A stretch of DNA of 64,000 nt from Gnetum montanum (taxonomy: Eukaryota; Streptophyta; Gnetopsida; Gnetales; Gnetaceae): assembly GCA_015680685.1 (NCBI GenBank), contig MNCI01000270.1, forward strand, positions 1,169,887-1,233,886, in the 5' to 3' direction. The translations under genes were made by a program, and so were the position numbers. The number at the start of each line of letters is the position of its first letter. The first letter of the stretch is position 1. Positions 24,224 to 34,282 of this stretch are shown here, one piece after another. The notes under the pieces were generated by a model that was given only the letters and a program-made list of their open reading frames with translations, did not search any database and was not told the DNA's origin.

Positions 24224-24986
24224 TGATGAGTGGTGAGGTACCCCTACACTCAGCCATACAAATACGAGCATTTCACGCACGATCTGGTCAAACTCCAAGG
24301 ACTAAGTGCTTACGGGCCTTAATGGAACACTCAAGGTTAATCAATCGTTGTCTTCCCAAACTTACTTGTATTGTCATGTTTGTATGGTTAAGTAAGCTTG
24401 AGGTATATGATGTGTTATAGCTTTTGTATATTTTTATGTCTTCTACTAATAAAGGAGAGGAAAAGAGAACTAAGTTACTAACTTATATTAACTATTCATT
24501 AACTAGTTTCTAAATATTTCTAACACCAGTATTCGTTTCCACTTGTCATACACATTCTGAATCAGTGCAACATTACTGAGATTACCAAATGCTAATCGTT
24601 ACTGGGTTACCATGCGCTACATGCATGATCAAAGCGGTCATACTGAGTGTATTTAACTAGGGGAGTTGAAGCTTGAGAGAGATATTAATTAACTAGGAAA
24701 GCATTAAATAATAATTAATTACTAATTAGCTTAATCTGTATGCTGCAAGGTTTATCATAAAGTTGGTCTTTATTTCCGTACACAAGATTGTGCTTAGGTA
24801 CAAATTATTTGAATAAAGATCCGTTCACTCTATGACTCCTACTGCGGGCACACAGAAATAATTCTAACTCTGGAATAACAAAAATGCAAGAATTTGGCTA
24901 AGGGTCTAAGTCTAACTACCTTGGAACAAAGAGTGCCACCTCTTATTTATAGAAGATGAGGCAGGATGCAATATCACGGCTCATCA
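24224..24986 (-). repeat. 5' LTR of element A
   Basis: The 763-bp LTR runs TGATGAGTGG to GGCTCATCA. A reversed TATA box is at 24944-24951. Compared with its partner it has lost most of the GATATC array: only a GCAATATCACGG remnant remains near 24968-24979, which accounts for most of the 46-bp length difference. Confidence 0.9.
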
Positions 24987-25505
24987 GTAGGTTAAGCACA
25001 AAGACCTGGAAGTAACTAACTGAGAATTCTGGCACATCAAACTAGGACATCGAACCAAAAAATGAAACTGGTAGTGAGGTGAGACATGGAAAGCATAGAT
25101 GGATGAGAGAGAGAGAGGGTGGAATGGAGTTCCTAATTATGGTCACATGAATTCCCTTGTGGATTTTGTGGTTAAATGACTTGATACGATTCATCCTTAG
25201 TCCAAACCAAAACCAACCACTTTTAGTGACTTCACATCAACATTTTAAGACCAATCTATCCCTTGAGACATAAGAGTTCTCCCACATAACAACCACTATT
25301 ATTAGAGAAGAAGTAGGAAGTGAGGAATGGCCTTAGTTAAAGGAGACTAGCCCCATAACCAATGCTTGTAGCTCATTTATTCTATCTAATGGGAACCACA
25401 CCATGCAAAGACACATACATTTATTTTGTCTAAGGGGTGTGCTTTGAATCCTCATCCTTTTTGTTTATTTTTTTTTCATTTGATGAGAACCACACCATGC
25501 AAGGA
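24987..25505 (-). other. 3' non-coding region of element B, right part
   Basis: This continues the block cut by element A and is the reverse complement of about 30010-30646. It includes two ACCACACCATGCAA repeat copies (25388-25410, 25478-25503) and a GA microsatellite near 25104. It stops abruptly at the pol junction at 25507. Confidence 0.75.
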
Positions 25506-25506
25506 A

Positions 25507-28500
25507 GTAACACTATGAGGGATGTTAATGTGCAATCCAATCATCAATCAGAGGGATCGAATTCCTGATCAAAGAAAAGACTTTTCTTTCAATCCCATAG
25601 TCCACCTAAGCCCTCACCTACACTTGCAATTGAGAATCATGCTCCTAACTCTTTCTCCATATCAAATTCCTTTGGGCCTCCTTGAAACCAAACTCTACCA
25701 AGGATCCATACTATAATGCTCACTCATGTTGTATGTAATTGGATCCATGCCAGAAACCTTCCCAGTAAGTCCTCTCATTTATTTGCAGATTGCTGAGAAT
25801 GAACCATGCAAGGCTCTTCTTGATTTAGATTCTGGTGTTAATTTGATTTCTCACGAGATGTACATTACCTGAAACCTACCTCCTCTCAAGAAGATCAACA
25901 TTAGATTGGAATTGGCAAACCAATCCATCACTATTCCATTGGGACTAGTAGAAGACATTGTGACCACTATCTATGGGTGGTCTTATCTTGCTAATTTCTT
26001 GGTAATCAAAGTGAAGAATTGCAAAGAAAACTTCCCAATCATTATGGGAAGGGCATGGCTGAGCACTGTAAACAAAAGAATGGGCATTAGAGATATTTCC
26101 TTGGAAATATCTAAAGAAAACACATTTGGAAAGATCGAGAAGAAGAGATTTCCATGCATCATGTACAGTGATAGTGGGTGCAATTGTGTGTAGAAACTCT
26201 GGGCCATAAAGCAAGAATCTATCCTTGCATGTAAACAATATGTGTCGAAAGTAGAAAATCAAAGGTGTTTATATGCAGTAGCCACAAAATAGGAGAGCAC
26301 CTAGTGGCTAACCGCTAATTGTGAAAACAACACACTTTGCATGGAACTAGTTGAGAGCCTAACATGTGAGTATGTCATGAGCATGGATGAACTCAAGCAA
26401 GTTCATCACCAACTCTTTGAAGATACAAATAATGATACCCAGTTGGGAGAGTTGGAAATTCCTAATAAATTTAAGTAAGATCCCCTTCAACTAAAAATGT
26501 TACTGGCTAAAATGGAATATATATTTTTGAAAAATAAGAATTTGGTTATAATCCATGCAAGACTTTCTCTAGAATAGAAAGTGATGCTATTGAAGATAGT
26601 TGAAAAATGGTCAAGAACTTTTGCTTGGTCATATCATGAACTCATAGGGATTGATCCTAGGATACACCAGCATCGCATCTACATTGACCCAGCCATGAAG
26701 CCAAAATGATAGCCACAGAGGTGACTAAATCCCAAATTGAAGAAAATAATCAAAGAGCAAATTAAGAAACTCCTCAAGGTAGGGCTTATTATCCCATTGT
26801 AGATCGTGAGTGGGTTAGTCCACTTGTAATTATGCCAAAGAAAGATGGCAAGTGGTAGGTTTGCATTGATTTCAGGCTATTGAATATGGCAACATTCAAG
26901 GATCACTTTCCATTGCCATTTGTTGACCAGGTGCCCAACACAATATTTGGACATTGTTAATATAGTTTTTTAGATACTTATAGTGGCTATAACCAAATTC
27001 AAATTGCATCAAAAAACTAGGCAAAGACAACGTTCACGAGTCCTTGGGGAACTTTTGCATATTGCAAGATGCCATTTGGTCTATGCAATGCTCCTACCAC
27101 ATTCTAAGGCTGGTTTTGAGCATTTTGCAACAGTAGATTGGTAGTGGTGTGGAAGTTTTCATGGATGACTTCTCCACCTATGGAGCTACATTTGAGCAAG
27201 CCTTGGATTGCCTTAAGCAAGTGCTACAATAATGTGTTGAAACTAACTTGTGGCTCAATTGGTAAAAAATTCATCTCATGGTCCAAGAGGGCATTGCACC
27301 AAGGCACAAAATCTTGCAAGTAAGAATTAAGGTGGATCTTGAAAAAATAAGGGTCATCCAAGGAATAACTCGCCAGTTGGAAACAGTTAAAGATGTTCGG
27401 TTATTCCTTGGACACACTAGTTATTACCGACAATTCATAGAGAATTTCTCTAAGATCACAAAACCATTGGTTGAGCTAACAGAGAAAGATGCTCTTTTTG
27501 TCTAGACCTTGCAATGTGAAAAAGTGTTCCAGTAATTGAAAGAAATGCTTGTGGAAATTCCAATTCTACAAGCACCTAACTGGTCTGGACCATTTCATAT
27601 CATGATAGATGCATTGAATTATGCCTTGGGAGTTGTGCTAACATAGTTAGATGATAAGAAATTTCCATACTACATCTACTACGCTAGCCAAAGCATTGTG
27701 GGTGTGCAACTGAACTACACCACCATAGAGAAAGAATTGATGGCTATGGTGTTTACTTTGGAAAAATTTAGGCACTATGTGCTTGGATATAAGATGTTTG
27801 TGCATACTAATCATAGTACCATTTGCTTCCTAATGAATAAGCCAATGGTGAGTCCCTGTGTCATATGGTGGCTGATGATCTTGCAAGAGTTCAATCTTAC
27901 AATGGTAGATTGTAAGGGCATTGAGAATGTGATTGTTAATTACTTGTCTTGGTTGCAATGGGACAACAAAGAGGACAAATCCCATTATCTGATACGTTTC
28001 CTGATGAACTTCTCTTTGCTAGGGCTATAACTAAACAAATGCCCAATGAGCCAAAATGATATGATAACATTCTCATCTATCTTCTCACTCAAGAGATGCC
28101 AAAAGGGTTAGACCACCAGAAGAAATAGTAGTTTCTTTAGTAGGTAAAGCACTTCATGGAGATCAATGAACACCTCTACAAGGTATGTGCTGATGGCCTA
28201 GTTTTTTGGTGTGTCCCTAATGTTGATAAACTACACATTCTCCAAGACACTCATGAAGGTCCTTGTGGAGGACACTATGCTGGAAGATGCACAACCATTA
28301 AAATCCTGATGGCAGGGTACTATTGGCCAACGCTCTTCAAGGATGCTCACCATTTCATATGCTCTTGTGAACGATGCCAACAAGATGGTGGAATGACTAC
28401 TCAAATGGAAGGACCTCAACAATGGATCCAACCATTAGAACCATTTGACATTTGGGGCATTGATTTCATGGGTCCCATCACACCCATGTCAAATGAAAAG

Positions 28501-29280
28501 GTGTACATCATAGTCGCTGTTGACTATTGTATGAAATGGGTAGAAGTAGTAGTTTTCATCGACTGTACATCCTCTATTGTTGCTCTATTTGTACAACAAA
28601 ATGTTATGAACAAGTTTGGTATGCCACATGCATTAATTTCTAATAATGGAACTCATTTTACAAGCACTACTTTTTAGAAGTTGATGTAATGCTGGGGGGT
28701 TGAACACAAACTTACAACACCCTACCACCCCCAAGATAATGGTCAAGCTAAGGTTACTATTAGGGAAATCACACGAATACTAACAAGAATTGTTAGCAAG
28801 TATAGGAAGGATTGGAGCACAAAACTCAACGATGTCCTTTAGGTCTACCACTTGACTAGGAAACTTCCTATAGGCTACTCTTCCTATGAGCTTATGTATG
28901 GGAAACTACCAACACTTCCTATTCAATCTAAACTCTATACATTTTCAATAGCTTATGACTTTGACCTTAACTTAAGTTTAGCCCAAAAAGAATGATTGAC
29001 GAATCTCAACTTGCTAAATGAAAGTCAATTAGTAGCCTTATCATCTAATGAGTTGCACAAGGCCTACAACAAAAAGCATCATGACTTAAAAATTAGAAAA
29101 GTCATATCCCAACTAGGAGATAGGGTTCTTAACTAGAACCCCACATACTTACCTCAATGAACTAAGTTTCAAACATTGTGGAAAGGAACTTACATCATTT
29201 ATGAAACTTTTCCTTCAGGGGCCATGATGATCTATAAACTTGAGAGCCCAAACAAGAAACAACATCTAATAAATTAAACC
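25507..29280 (+). pseudogene. gag end-PR-RT-RNase H-integrase relic (segment C)
   Basis: Plus-strand polyprotein beginning inside gag at GTAACAC. Protease: the active-site region near 25800-25860 reads KALLDLDSGVNLIS, shifted relative to other copies. A conserved post-protease segment occupies 25906-26193 (GLVEDIVTTIYGWSYLANF). RT lies at 26700-27200 with HFPLPFVDQV and an EVFMDDF catalytic box at 27152-27172, interrupted by stops. RNase H at 27560-27990 has FHIMIDALNYALGVVL and TTIEKELMAMVF. Integrase at 28156-29000 has an H-H-C-C finger (HEGPCGGHY...CSCERC) and WGIDFMGPITP with the first Asp. The second Asp is Asn (SNNGTHF) and the 35-spaced Glu is Lys (NGQAKV). The pol tail reaches about 29275. 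Stops are too many for function. Confidence 0.85.
28156..28677 (+). pseudogene. integrase zinc finger and core (segment C)
   Basis: The longest intact piece of pol here is 173 codons, from MEINEHLYKV to a stop within TSTTF*KLM. It carries the HHCC finger that binds DNA ends and the first part of the catalytic core. The first catalytic Asp is present (GIDFMG), but the second position is Asn and, beyond the stop, the catalytic Glu position is Lys. It could not catalyse strand transfer. Confidence 0.85.
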
Positions 29281-31190
29281 TTTCCATGAGCATACACTAG
29301 CTAACACAACAAGCACCTCATCCGATGGACAACCATGCTCCATATTTTGGATCTCCTTCTTTCAACTTAGTCATGGGGGAGATGGCCAACCATGCTAATC
29401 ATTTAAGTAGCTCCTTAATTTTTCAACTTTTTTGTTTTACACATTTTTCATTTTACAACTTTTTATTTTACATATTCTTTATTTTACATCTTTTTGTTTT
29501 TATGTCATTAATCTTTTCTTAATTTTATTTTACACCATCGTTCATACATTTTCTATTTCTAGAATATTTTACATTTTCTTTTATTTGGTGTGGTTTTCTA
29601 AATTTTTGTTAATATGTGCCAGGTACATTGGTAATGCGTACTTGATGGTGGTATGTACTATTTTTTGTTATTTGATTATTGGTGTCTGGTTGCTAGCTTT
29701 GAATTTTATTATTAATAATTAGGACATGGTTTCTTTTCATGTAATAGGCAGTGAGTCCACAACATCCACCCATCCACACACTCTATGGTTTTCCTTGTTT
29801 TGGAAATGTGCAGTCCCTTTTTCATTAATACAACTTTAATAAATTTGTGACTTTGATAGTTTCCAAAATTAGGAAGGATTCAAAGGTTTGAGTAGGGTGT
29901 GGCTTCAAGGGAACTTGGTATTCTTTGTACTTTTTTGTTTGCCTAGGGGCATGTGTGTTTTTATAAACTCTTTACCATTCCATGTCATCTAATAAAGGAA
30001 GCTGAATAAGTCCTTGCATGGTGTGGTTCTCATTTAAAAAAAAGGATGAAGATGAGAATTCAAAGCATACCCCATAGACAAAATAAATGCATACATTCTT
30101 GGATGGTGTGGTTCTCATCAAGAAAAAGAAAAGAAAAGAATATGAGGATTCAAAGGACAACCCTTGGACAAAATAAATGCATGTGTCTTTGCATGGTGTG
30201 GTTTCCATTAAAGAAAATAATGGAAATTCAAAGCACACCCCTTAGACCAAATGAATAGGCTACAAGCATTGGTTATGGGACTTGTCACCTCTAACTAGGA
30301 CCCTTAGACACTTCCTACTTCTTCTTTAATAAGGAATGGTGGTTATTCTATGGGAGCACTCTTGTGTCTTAGGGGATGGATTGGTCTTAGAATGTTGATG
30401 TGAAGTCAATAAAAGTGGTTTGTTTTGGTTTGGACTATGGATAGATCCTATCAAGTCATTTAACCACAAAATCCATAAGGGAATTCATGTGATTGTAATT
30501 AGGAACTTCATTCCACTCTCTATCTCTCATCCATTTATGCTTTTCATGTCTCACCTCATTGCTGATTTCATGTTTTGATTCAATGTCTTGGTTTGATATG
30601 TTAGAATTCTTAGTTAGTTACTTTTGGGTTTTTGTACTTAACTTGCTGTAACCATTAATCATCCATGAAGCTCATATAATCTTTAGTTTGAAGTTATGCA
30701 AGGGCAAAAAGGCTTATTCCTATTTTAGGGAGGACCCATTTGTATATCTTTTGGTTGGATTGGTTAAGTTCTTTACCCATAGATACTCTTACAATCAAAT
30801 TCTTTTTGTTTACCCCATTAATGAAATCCAATTGTACACATCTTCATAGTAGTTTTTAGTGAATTCTTCGTTTTCATTGTTGTGAATTATTTATATCCTC
30901 TTCAAATTTTTCGTTGTGTTGAGCTTTTTCCAAATTTAATGGACTACTTAATCTATATAACCCTATTTGTTAACCTTCCTACTAACACTAAAGGAACCAA
31001 TCTACAACAATCACAACTTAGCTAAGTATAACCATTGACGAGATAAGGCATTTAACCACTATGTTACACATTACATACTAATTCATGATCTTGTTGTGAT
31101 GGAAGTGGGAAGCATGGATTGGAAGTGAGACTCTTTTCACCAAGGATGATGCAGTAGTACCAGATAATGAGGATCGTTCATGATCGTTGG

Positions 31191-31226
<36 letters not shown>

Positions 31227-31475
31227 CTTCTGCTATTAAGAGGTGTTAGATGTTAGTGTTATCTAGGGTGTTTAGTTCTCCTATCATGAACACCCAATGT
31301 TATAAAAATATTGTAATTTCATACACTTGGGCACTTAGAGTCTATATGTCTATTTCATCCGAGTCAATTGTAATGTCAGTCAATAATCCCATACCTACCC
31401 AATATGTTGTGTTGTAAAGAACTTGTTCCTCCTCTTTTTCACTTGAGGATGAGTTTTCATTTAGTTGTGGGGGTA
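29281..31475 (+). other. 3' non-coding region of segment C
   Basis: In order: a short ORF start with a G-run (AGTCATGGGGG, 29369-29379), a long T-rich tract (29410-29600), three copies of an 85-90 bp repeat containing ATGGTGTGGTT (30010-30210), a (TC)n tract at 31194-31221 and the polypurine tract AGTTGTGGGGG (31463-31473) before the LTR. Shared with A, B, E and partly F. Nothing clearly coding. Confidence 0.75.
30010..30250 (+). repeat. three-copy tandem repeat with ATGGTGTGGTT core
   Basis: TGCATGGTGTGGTTCTCAT-like cores start near 30013, 30100 and 30190, each followed by an A-rich run, ATTCAAAG and a purine/pyrimidine spacer ending in AAATGCAT or similar. Copy number differs among elements: three here, two in B and one in E. 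Confidence 0.82.
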
Positions 31476-32311
31476 TGATGAATCACATTTTATGTCAGCT
31501 ATGACATCATATATGTGACATTGAGGCCTAGGTTCGACATTTGACATTTGACGGTGGGGTATTTACCCCAAGTCTATAAATACCGTACATGGGCTCCCAT
31601 TTTGAGTCAGTTTTTAGTTTTCAATTTAGTTTTCAAGTAGAGTAGCCAAGCTCTTGCCATTGATTTTTGTCAAAGTTAAAATATTTTCTAAGTGCCCACA
31701 GAAGAAGTCTAAGTATGTACAGTTCTTTATTCAAGCCTTGATGTACCTGAGCACAATAGTGTGATGGGAATAAAATGAACTCTTTTGGAAATCCTTGCAA
31801 CATTAAGAATAGTTTAATATTTTCTTTATTGCATTTTACTTTTTTGTTTTTTACTTTAATTCATTTGATTCAGCAATTTATTTTTAGTAGTTAATGAACA
31901 TAAGCACAACCACTTCAAGCATTCATATAGTACTTGGTAACCTAGCAACGCTTAATGTTTGGTAGCCCATTAGTGTTATATGTGTTTAGGGAAGTGGGAT
32001 GGTTACTTGTGTTAGGCTAGTTAGGCAATAGATACATTAGATCTTTAATTCCTATACTTTTCATTCTTGTTGTAGGTGACAAAATCCATAAAATATAAAG
32101 TAAAAAAAAATCATATACCTCAATTACACTTAAATCATACCCTTGAACTTCATAAGTGTAGTTGGAGAGACAATGAATGTCCTCAACGTCATTTCACTTC
32201 TTAGAGAAACTAGAGTACAAGATAACTATAGGTCCATAGAATTTGACTGGATCATGCGTAATGCCTCAGTGATTCATATGGTTAGGTGTAGGGGTACCTC
32301 AACACTCATTA
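31476..32311 (+). repeat. LTR of segment C (B sub-family)
   Basis: The 836-bp LTR starts TGATGAATCAC right after the polypurine tract and ends ACTCATTA, a mutated TCATCA. A TATA box (TATAAATA) is at 31575-31582, and a possible poly(A) signal AATAAA lies near 31770. It is followed directly by an oppositely oriented pol tail rather than a primer site. Confidence 0.85.
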
Positions 32312-32737
32312 ATTTGTTGGATGTTGACCAATTGTTTCTTGTTTGGACTATCAGGTTTATAGATCATCATGGCCCTTGAAGAAAAAGTTTCATAAATGAT
32401 GTAAGGTCCTTTCCACAACATTTGGAACTTAGTTTGTTAAGGTACATGTGTGGGGTTCCAGTAGAGGACCTTATCTTCCAATTGGAATGTGACCTTTCTA
32501 ATTTTTAGGTCATGATGCTTTTTGTTGTACGCCTTGTGCAACTTATTAGATGATAAGGTTACTAATCAATTTTTGTTTAGCAAGTTGAGATTCATCAATT
32601 GTTCTTTTTGGGCTAGAATTAAGTCAAGGTCAAGGTCACAAGCTGTTGAAAGTATATAGAGTTAGATTGAATAGGAGGTGTTGGTAGTTTCCTGTACACA
32701 AGCTCATAGGGAGAGTAGCCTATAGAAAGTTTCCTTG
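32312..32737 (-). pseudogene. pol tail fragment, minus strand
   Basis: The reverse strand matches the end of pol in segment C and element E: the late integrase region and terminal domain, including the FLSIGYSPYE-like block near 32715 and the GQDLDL-like block near 32620. It is cut on both sides by oppositely oriented LTR or 3' non-coding sequence and is probably a remnant of element B's own pol. Confidence 0.65.
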
Positions 32738-33289
32738 TGTTGAGCTTTTTCCAATTTAATGGACCACTTAATTTAATTTACCCTACCTATTAACCTTCTT
32801 GCTAACACTACTCAAGGAACCAATCTATGACAGTCACAACTTAGCTGAGTGTAACCATCGATGAGAGAAGGCATTTAACCACTATGTTATACATTACATA
32901 CTAATTCATGATCCTATTGTGATTATAGTAGGAAGCATGGATTGGAAGTGAGACTATCTTCACTAAGGATGATGTAGTATTACCACACAATGAGAACCAT
33001 TCGTGATTATTGGATATCTCTCTCTCTCTCTCTCTCTCTCCCTCATACTTCTAAGAGGTTTTGGATGTCAATTTTATCTAGGTGTTCACTTCTCCTATCA
33101 TGAACACCCAATTTTGTAAAAATATTATAATTTCATACACTTGGACACTCAAAGTATGTATGTCTATTTCATCTAAGTTAGTTGTAATGTCAGTCAATAA
33201 TCCCATACCTACCCAATATGTTGTGTTGTAAAGAACTTGTTCCTCCTCTTCTTCACTTAAGGACAAGTTTTCATTCAGTTATGGGGGTA
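32738..33289 (+). other. 3' non-coding fragment of the B sub-family
   Basis: Homologous to 30915-31475, beginning TTGAGCTTTTTCCAA. It contains a (TC)n run at 33018-33040 and the polypurine tract AGTTATGGGGG before the next LTR. Confidence 0.75.
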
Positions 33290-34110
33290 TGATGAATCAT
33301 GTTTTATGTTGGCTGTGATGTCACATACACAATTTCAGGGCCTAGGTTTGATGTCGGATATCTGACATTGGGGTATATACTTCAAGTCTATAAATACCAT
33401 GCTTGGGCTTCCATTTTGAGTCAGTTTTAGTTTTAGTTTTTAAGTCAGAGTAGCAAGGTTCTTTCTGTTTCTTCTTCCCAAAGTTAGAATATTTTTTGAG
33501 TGCCCAAAGAAGGAGTCTAAAGTTTGTAAGGTTCTTTGTTCAAGCAATGATGTACTTGAGCACACCAGTGTGACAGGAATAAAACAAACTCTTTTGACAA
33601 TCCTTGTAGCACTAACAATAGTTTAATATTTTCTTTATACATTTTACTTACTTGTTCTTTACTTTAATGCATTTGATTCATCAATTCATTTTTGGTTGTT
33701 AATGAACACAAGCACGACCACTTTGAGCAATACTTGGTAACCCAACAATGCTTAATGTTTGGTAGCCTAGTAGTGCTATATGTGTTCAAGAAAGTGAGAT
33801 GGTGACTTGTGTTAGGCTAGCGAGGTAATAGATGCATTAGATCTTTAATTACTCTACTCTTCATTCTTATTGTGGGTGACCAAATCCATAAAATATAAAG
33901 TAAGAAAAATCATATTCCTCAATTACACTTAAATCATATCCTTGAACTTCACATGTGTAATTGGGAAGACAACGAATGTTCTCAACACCGTTTCACTTCC
34001 TAGAGAAACTAGTGTACGAGATAACTATAGGTCCATGAAATTTGACTAGATCATGCATAGCACCTTAGTGATTCATATGGTTGGATGTATGGGCACCTCA
34101 CCACTCATCA
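33290..34110 (+). repeat. second plus-strand LTR (B sub-family)
   Basis: The 821-bp LTR starts TGATGAATCATG and ends CACTCATCA. A TATA box is at 33389-33396. A palindrome-like TGTCGGATATCTGACA lies at about 33355-33370. It is followed by a primer-site-like TTGGTGCCACTATT at 34111, as expected for a 5' LTR. Confidence 0.85.
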
Positions 34111-34227
34111 TTGGTGCCACTATTAATTTGACTAGATCACATGTAATGTCGTAGTGATTTATATAGTGGTAAGTAGTCTTGCTTGTCACGTGGGTAACCT
34201 AGGTTTGATCCCCAATAACGACACTAA
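34111..34227. other. spacer between two facing LTR ends, each with a primer site
   Basis: The left part begins TTGGTGCCACTATT in plus orientation. The right part (34209-34227), read on the minus strand, is TTAGTGTCGTTATTGGGGA. Both are decayed tRNA-Asp-type sites. Between them lies another partial LTR-like block (AATTTGACTAGATCAC, from 34125). Confidence 0.65.
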
Positions 34228-34282
34228 TGATGAACAATGAGGTACCCCTACATCCAACCACACAAATCACTAAGGTGTTACA
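34228..34282 (-). repeat. truncated LTR end joined to gag
   Basis: The first 55 bp of an LTR (TGATGAACAATGAGG to GGTGTTACA) stop exactly where LTR and gag share GTGTTAC, then gag coding sequence begins. This suggests a microhomology junction. Confidence 0.75.

Larger units (their letters stand above)
18839..24986 (-). mobile_element. nested non-autonomous Ty3/gypsy element A
   Basis: A 6.1-kb element with two LTRs (18839-19647 and 24224-24986), primer site, gag, protease and a short pol tail, all on the minus strand. Flanks are GCAGG (18834-18838) and GTAGG (24987-24991), a 5-bp target duplication with one transition. Pol jumps from the protease-side motif WGKLEIPKKYKPKSL straight to the pol-terminal motif DKRLLVNVQRTKPFHEF, so RT, RNase H and integrase are missing. 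LTRs and gag are closest to element E, a possible earlier helper type. A 232-N gap lies in its 3' non-coding part. Confidence 0.88.

Noticed and set aside
30010-30250. CRISPR-like array of three repeats
   Set aside because: Plant nuclear context, only three diverged units, and the unit is part of a retroelement 3' region.
31194-31221. (TC)n tract as a regulatory element
   Set aside because: A similar tract recurs at 33018 and as GA in A as part of the family's 3' region. A simple microsatellite is the plainer explanation.
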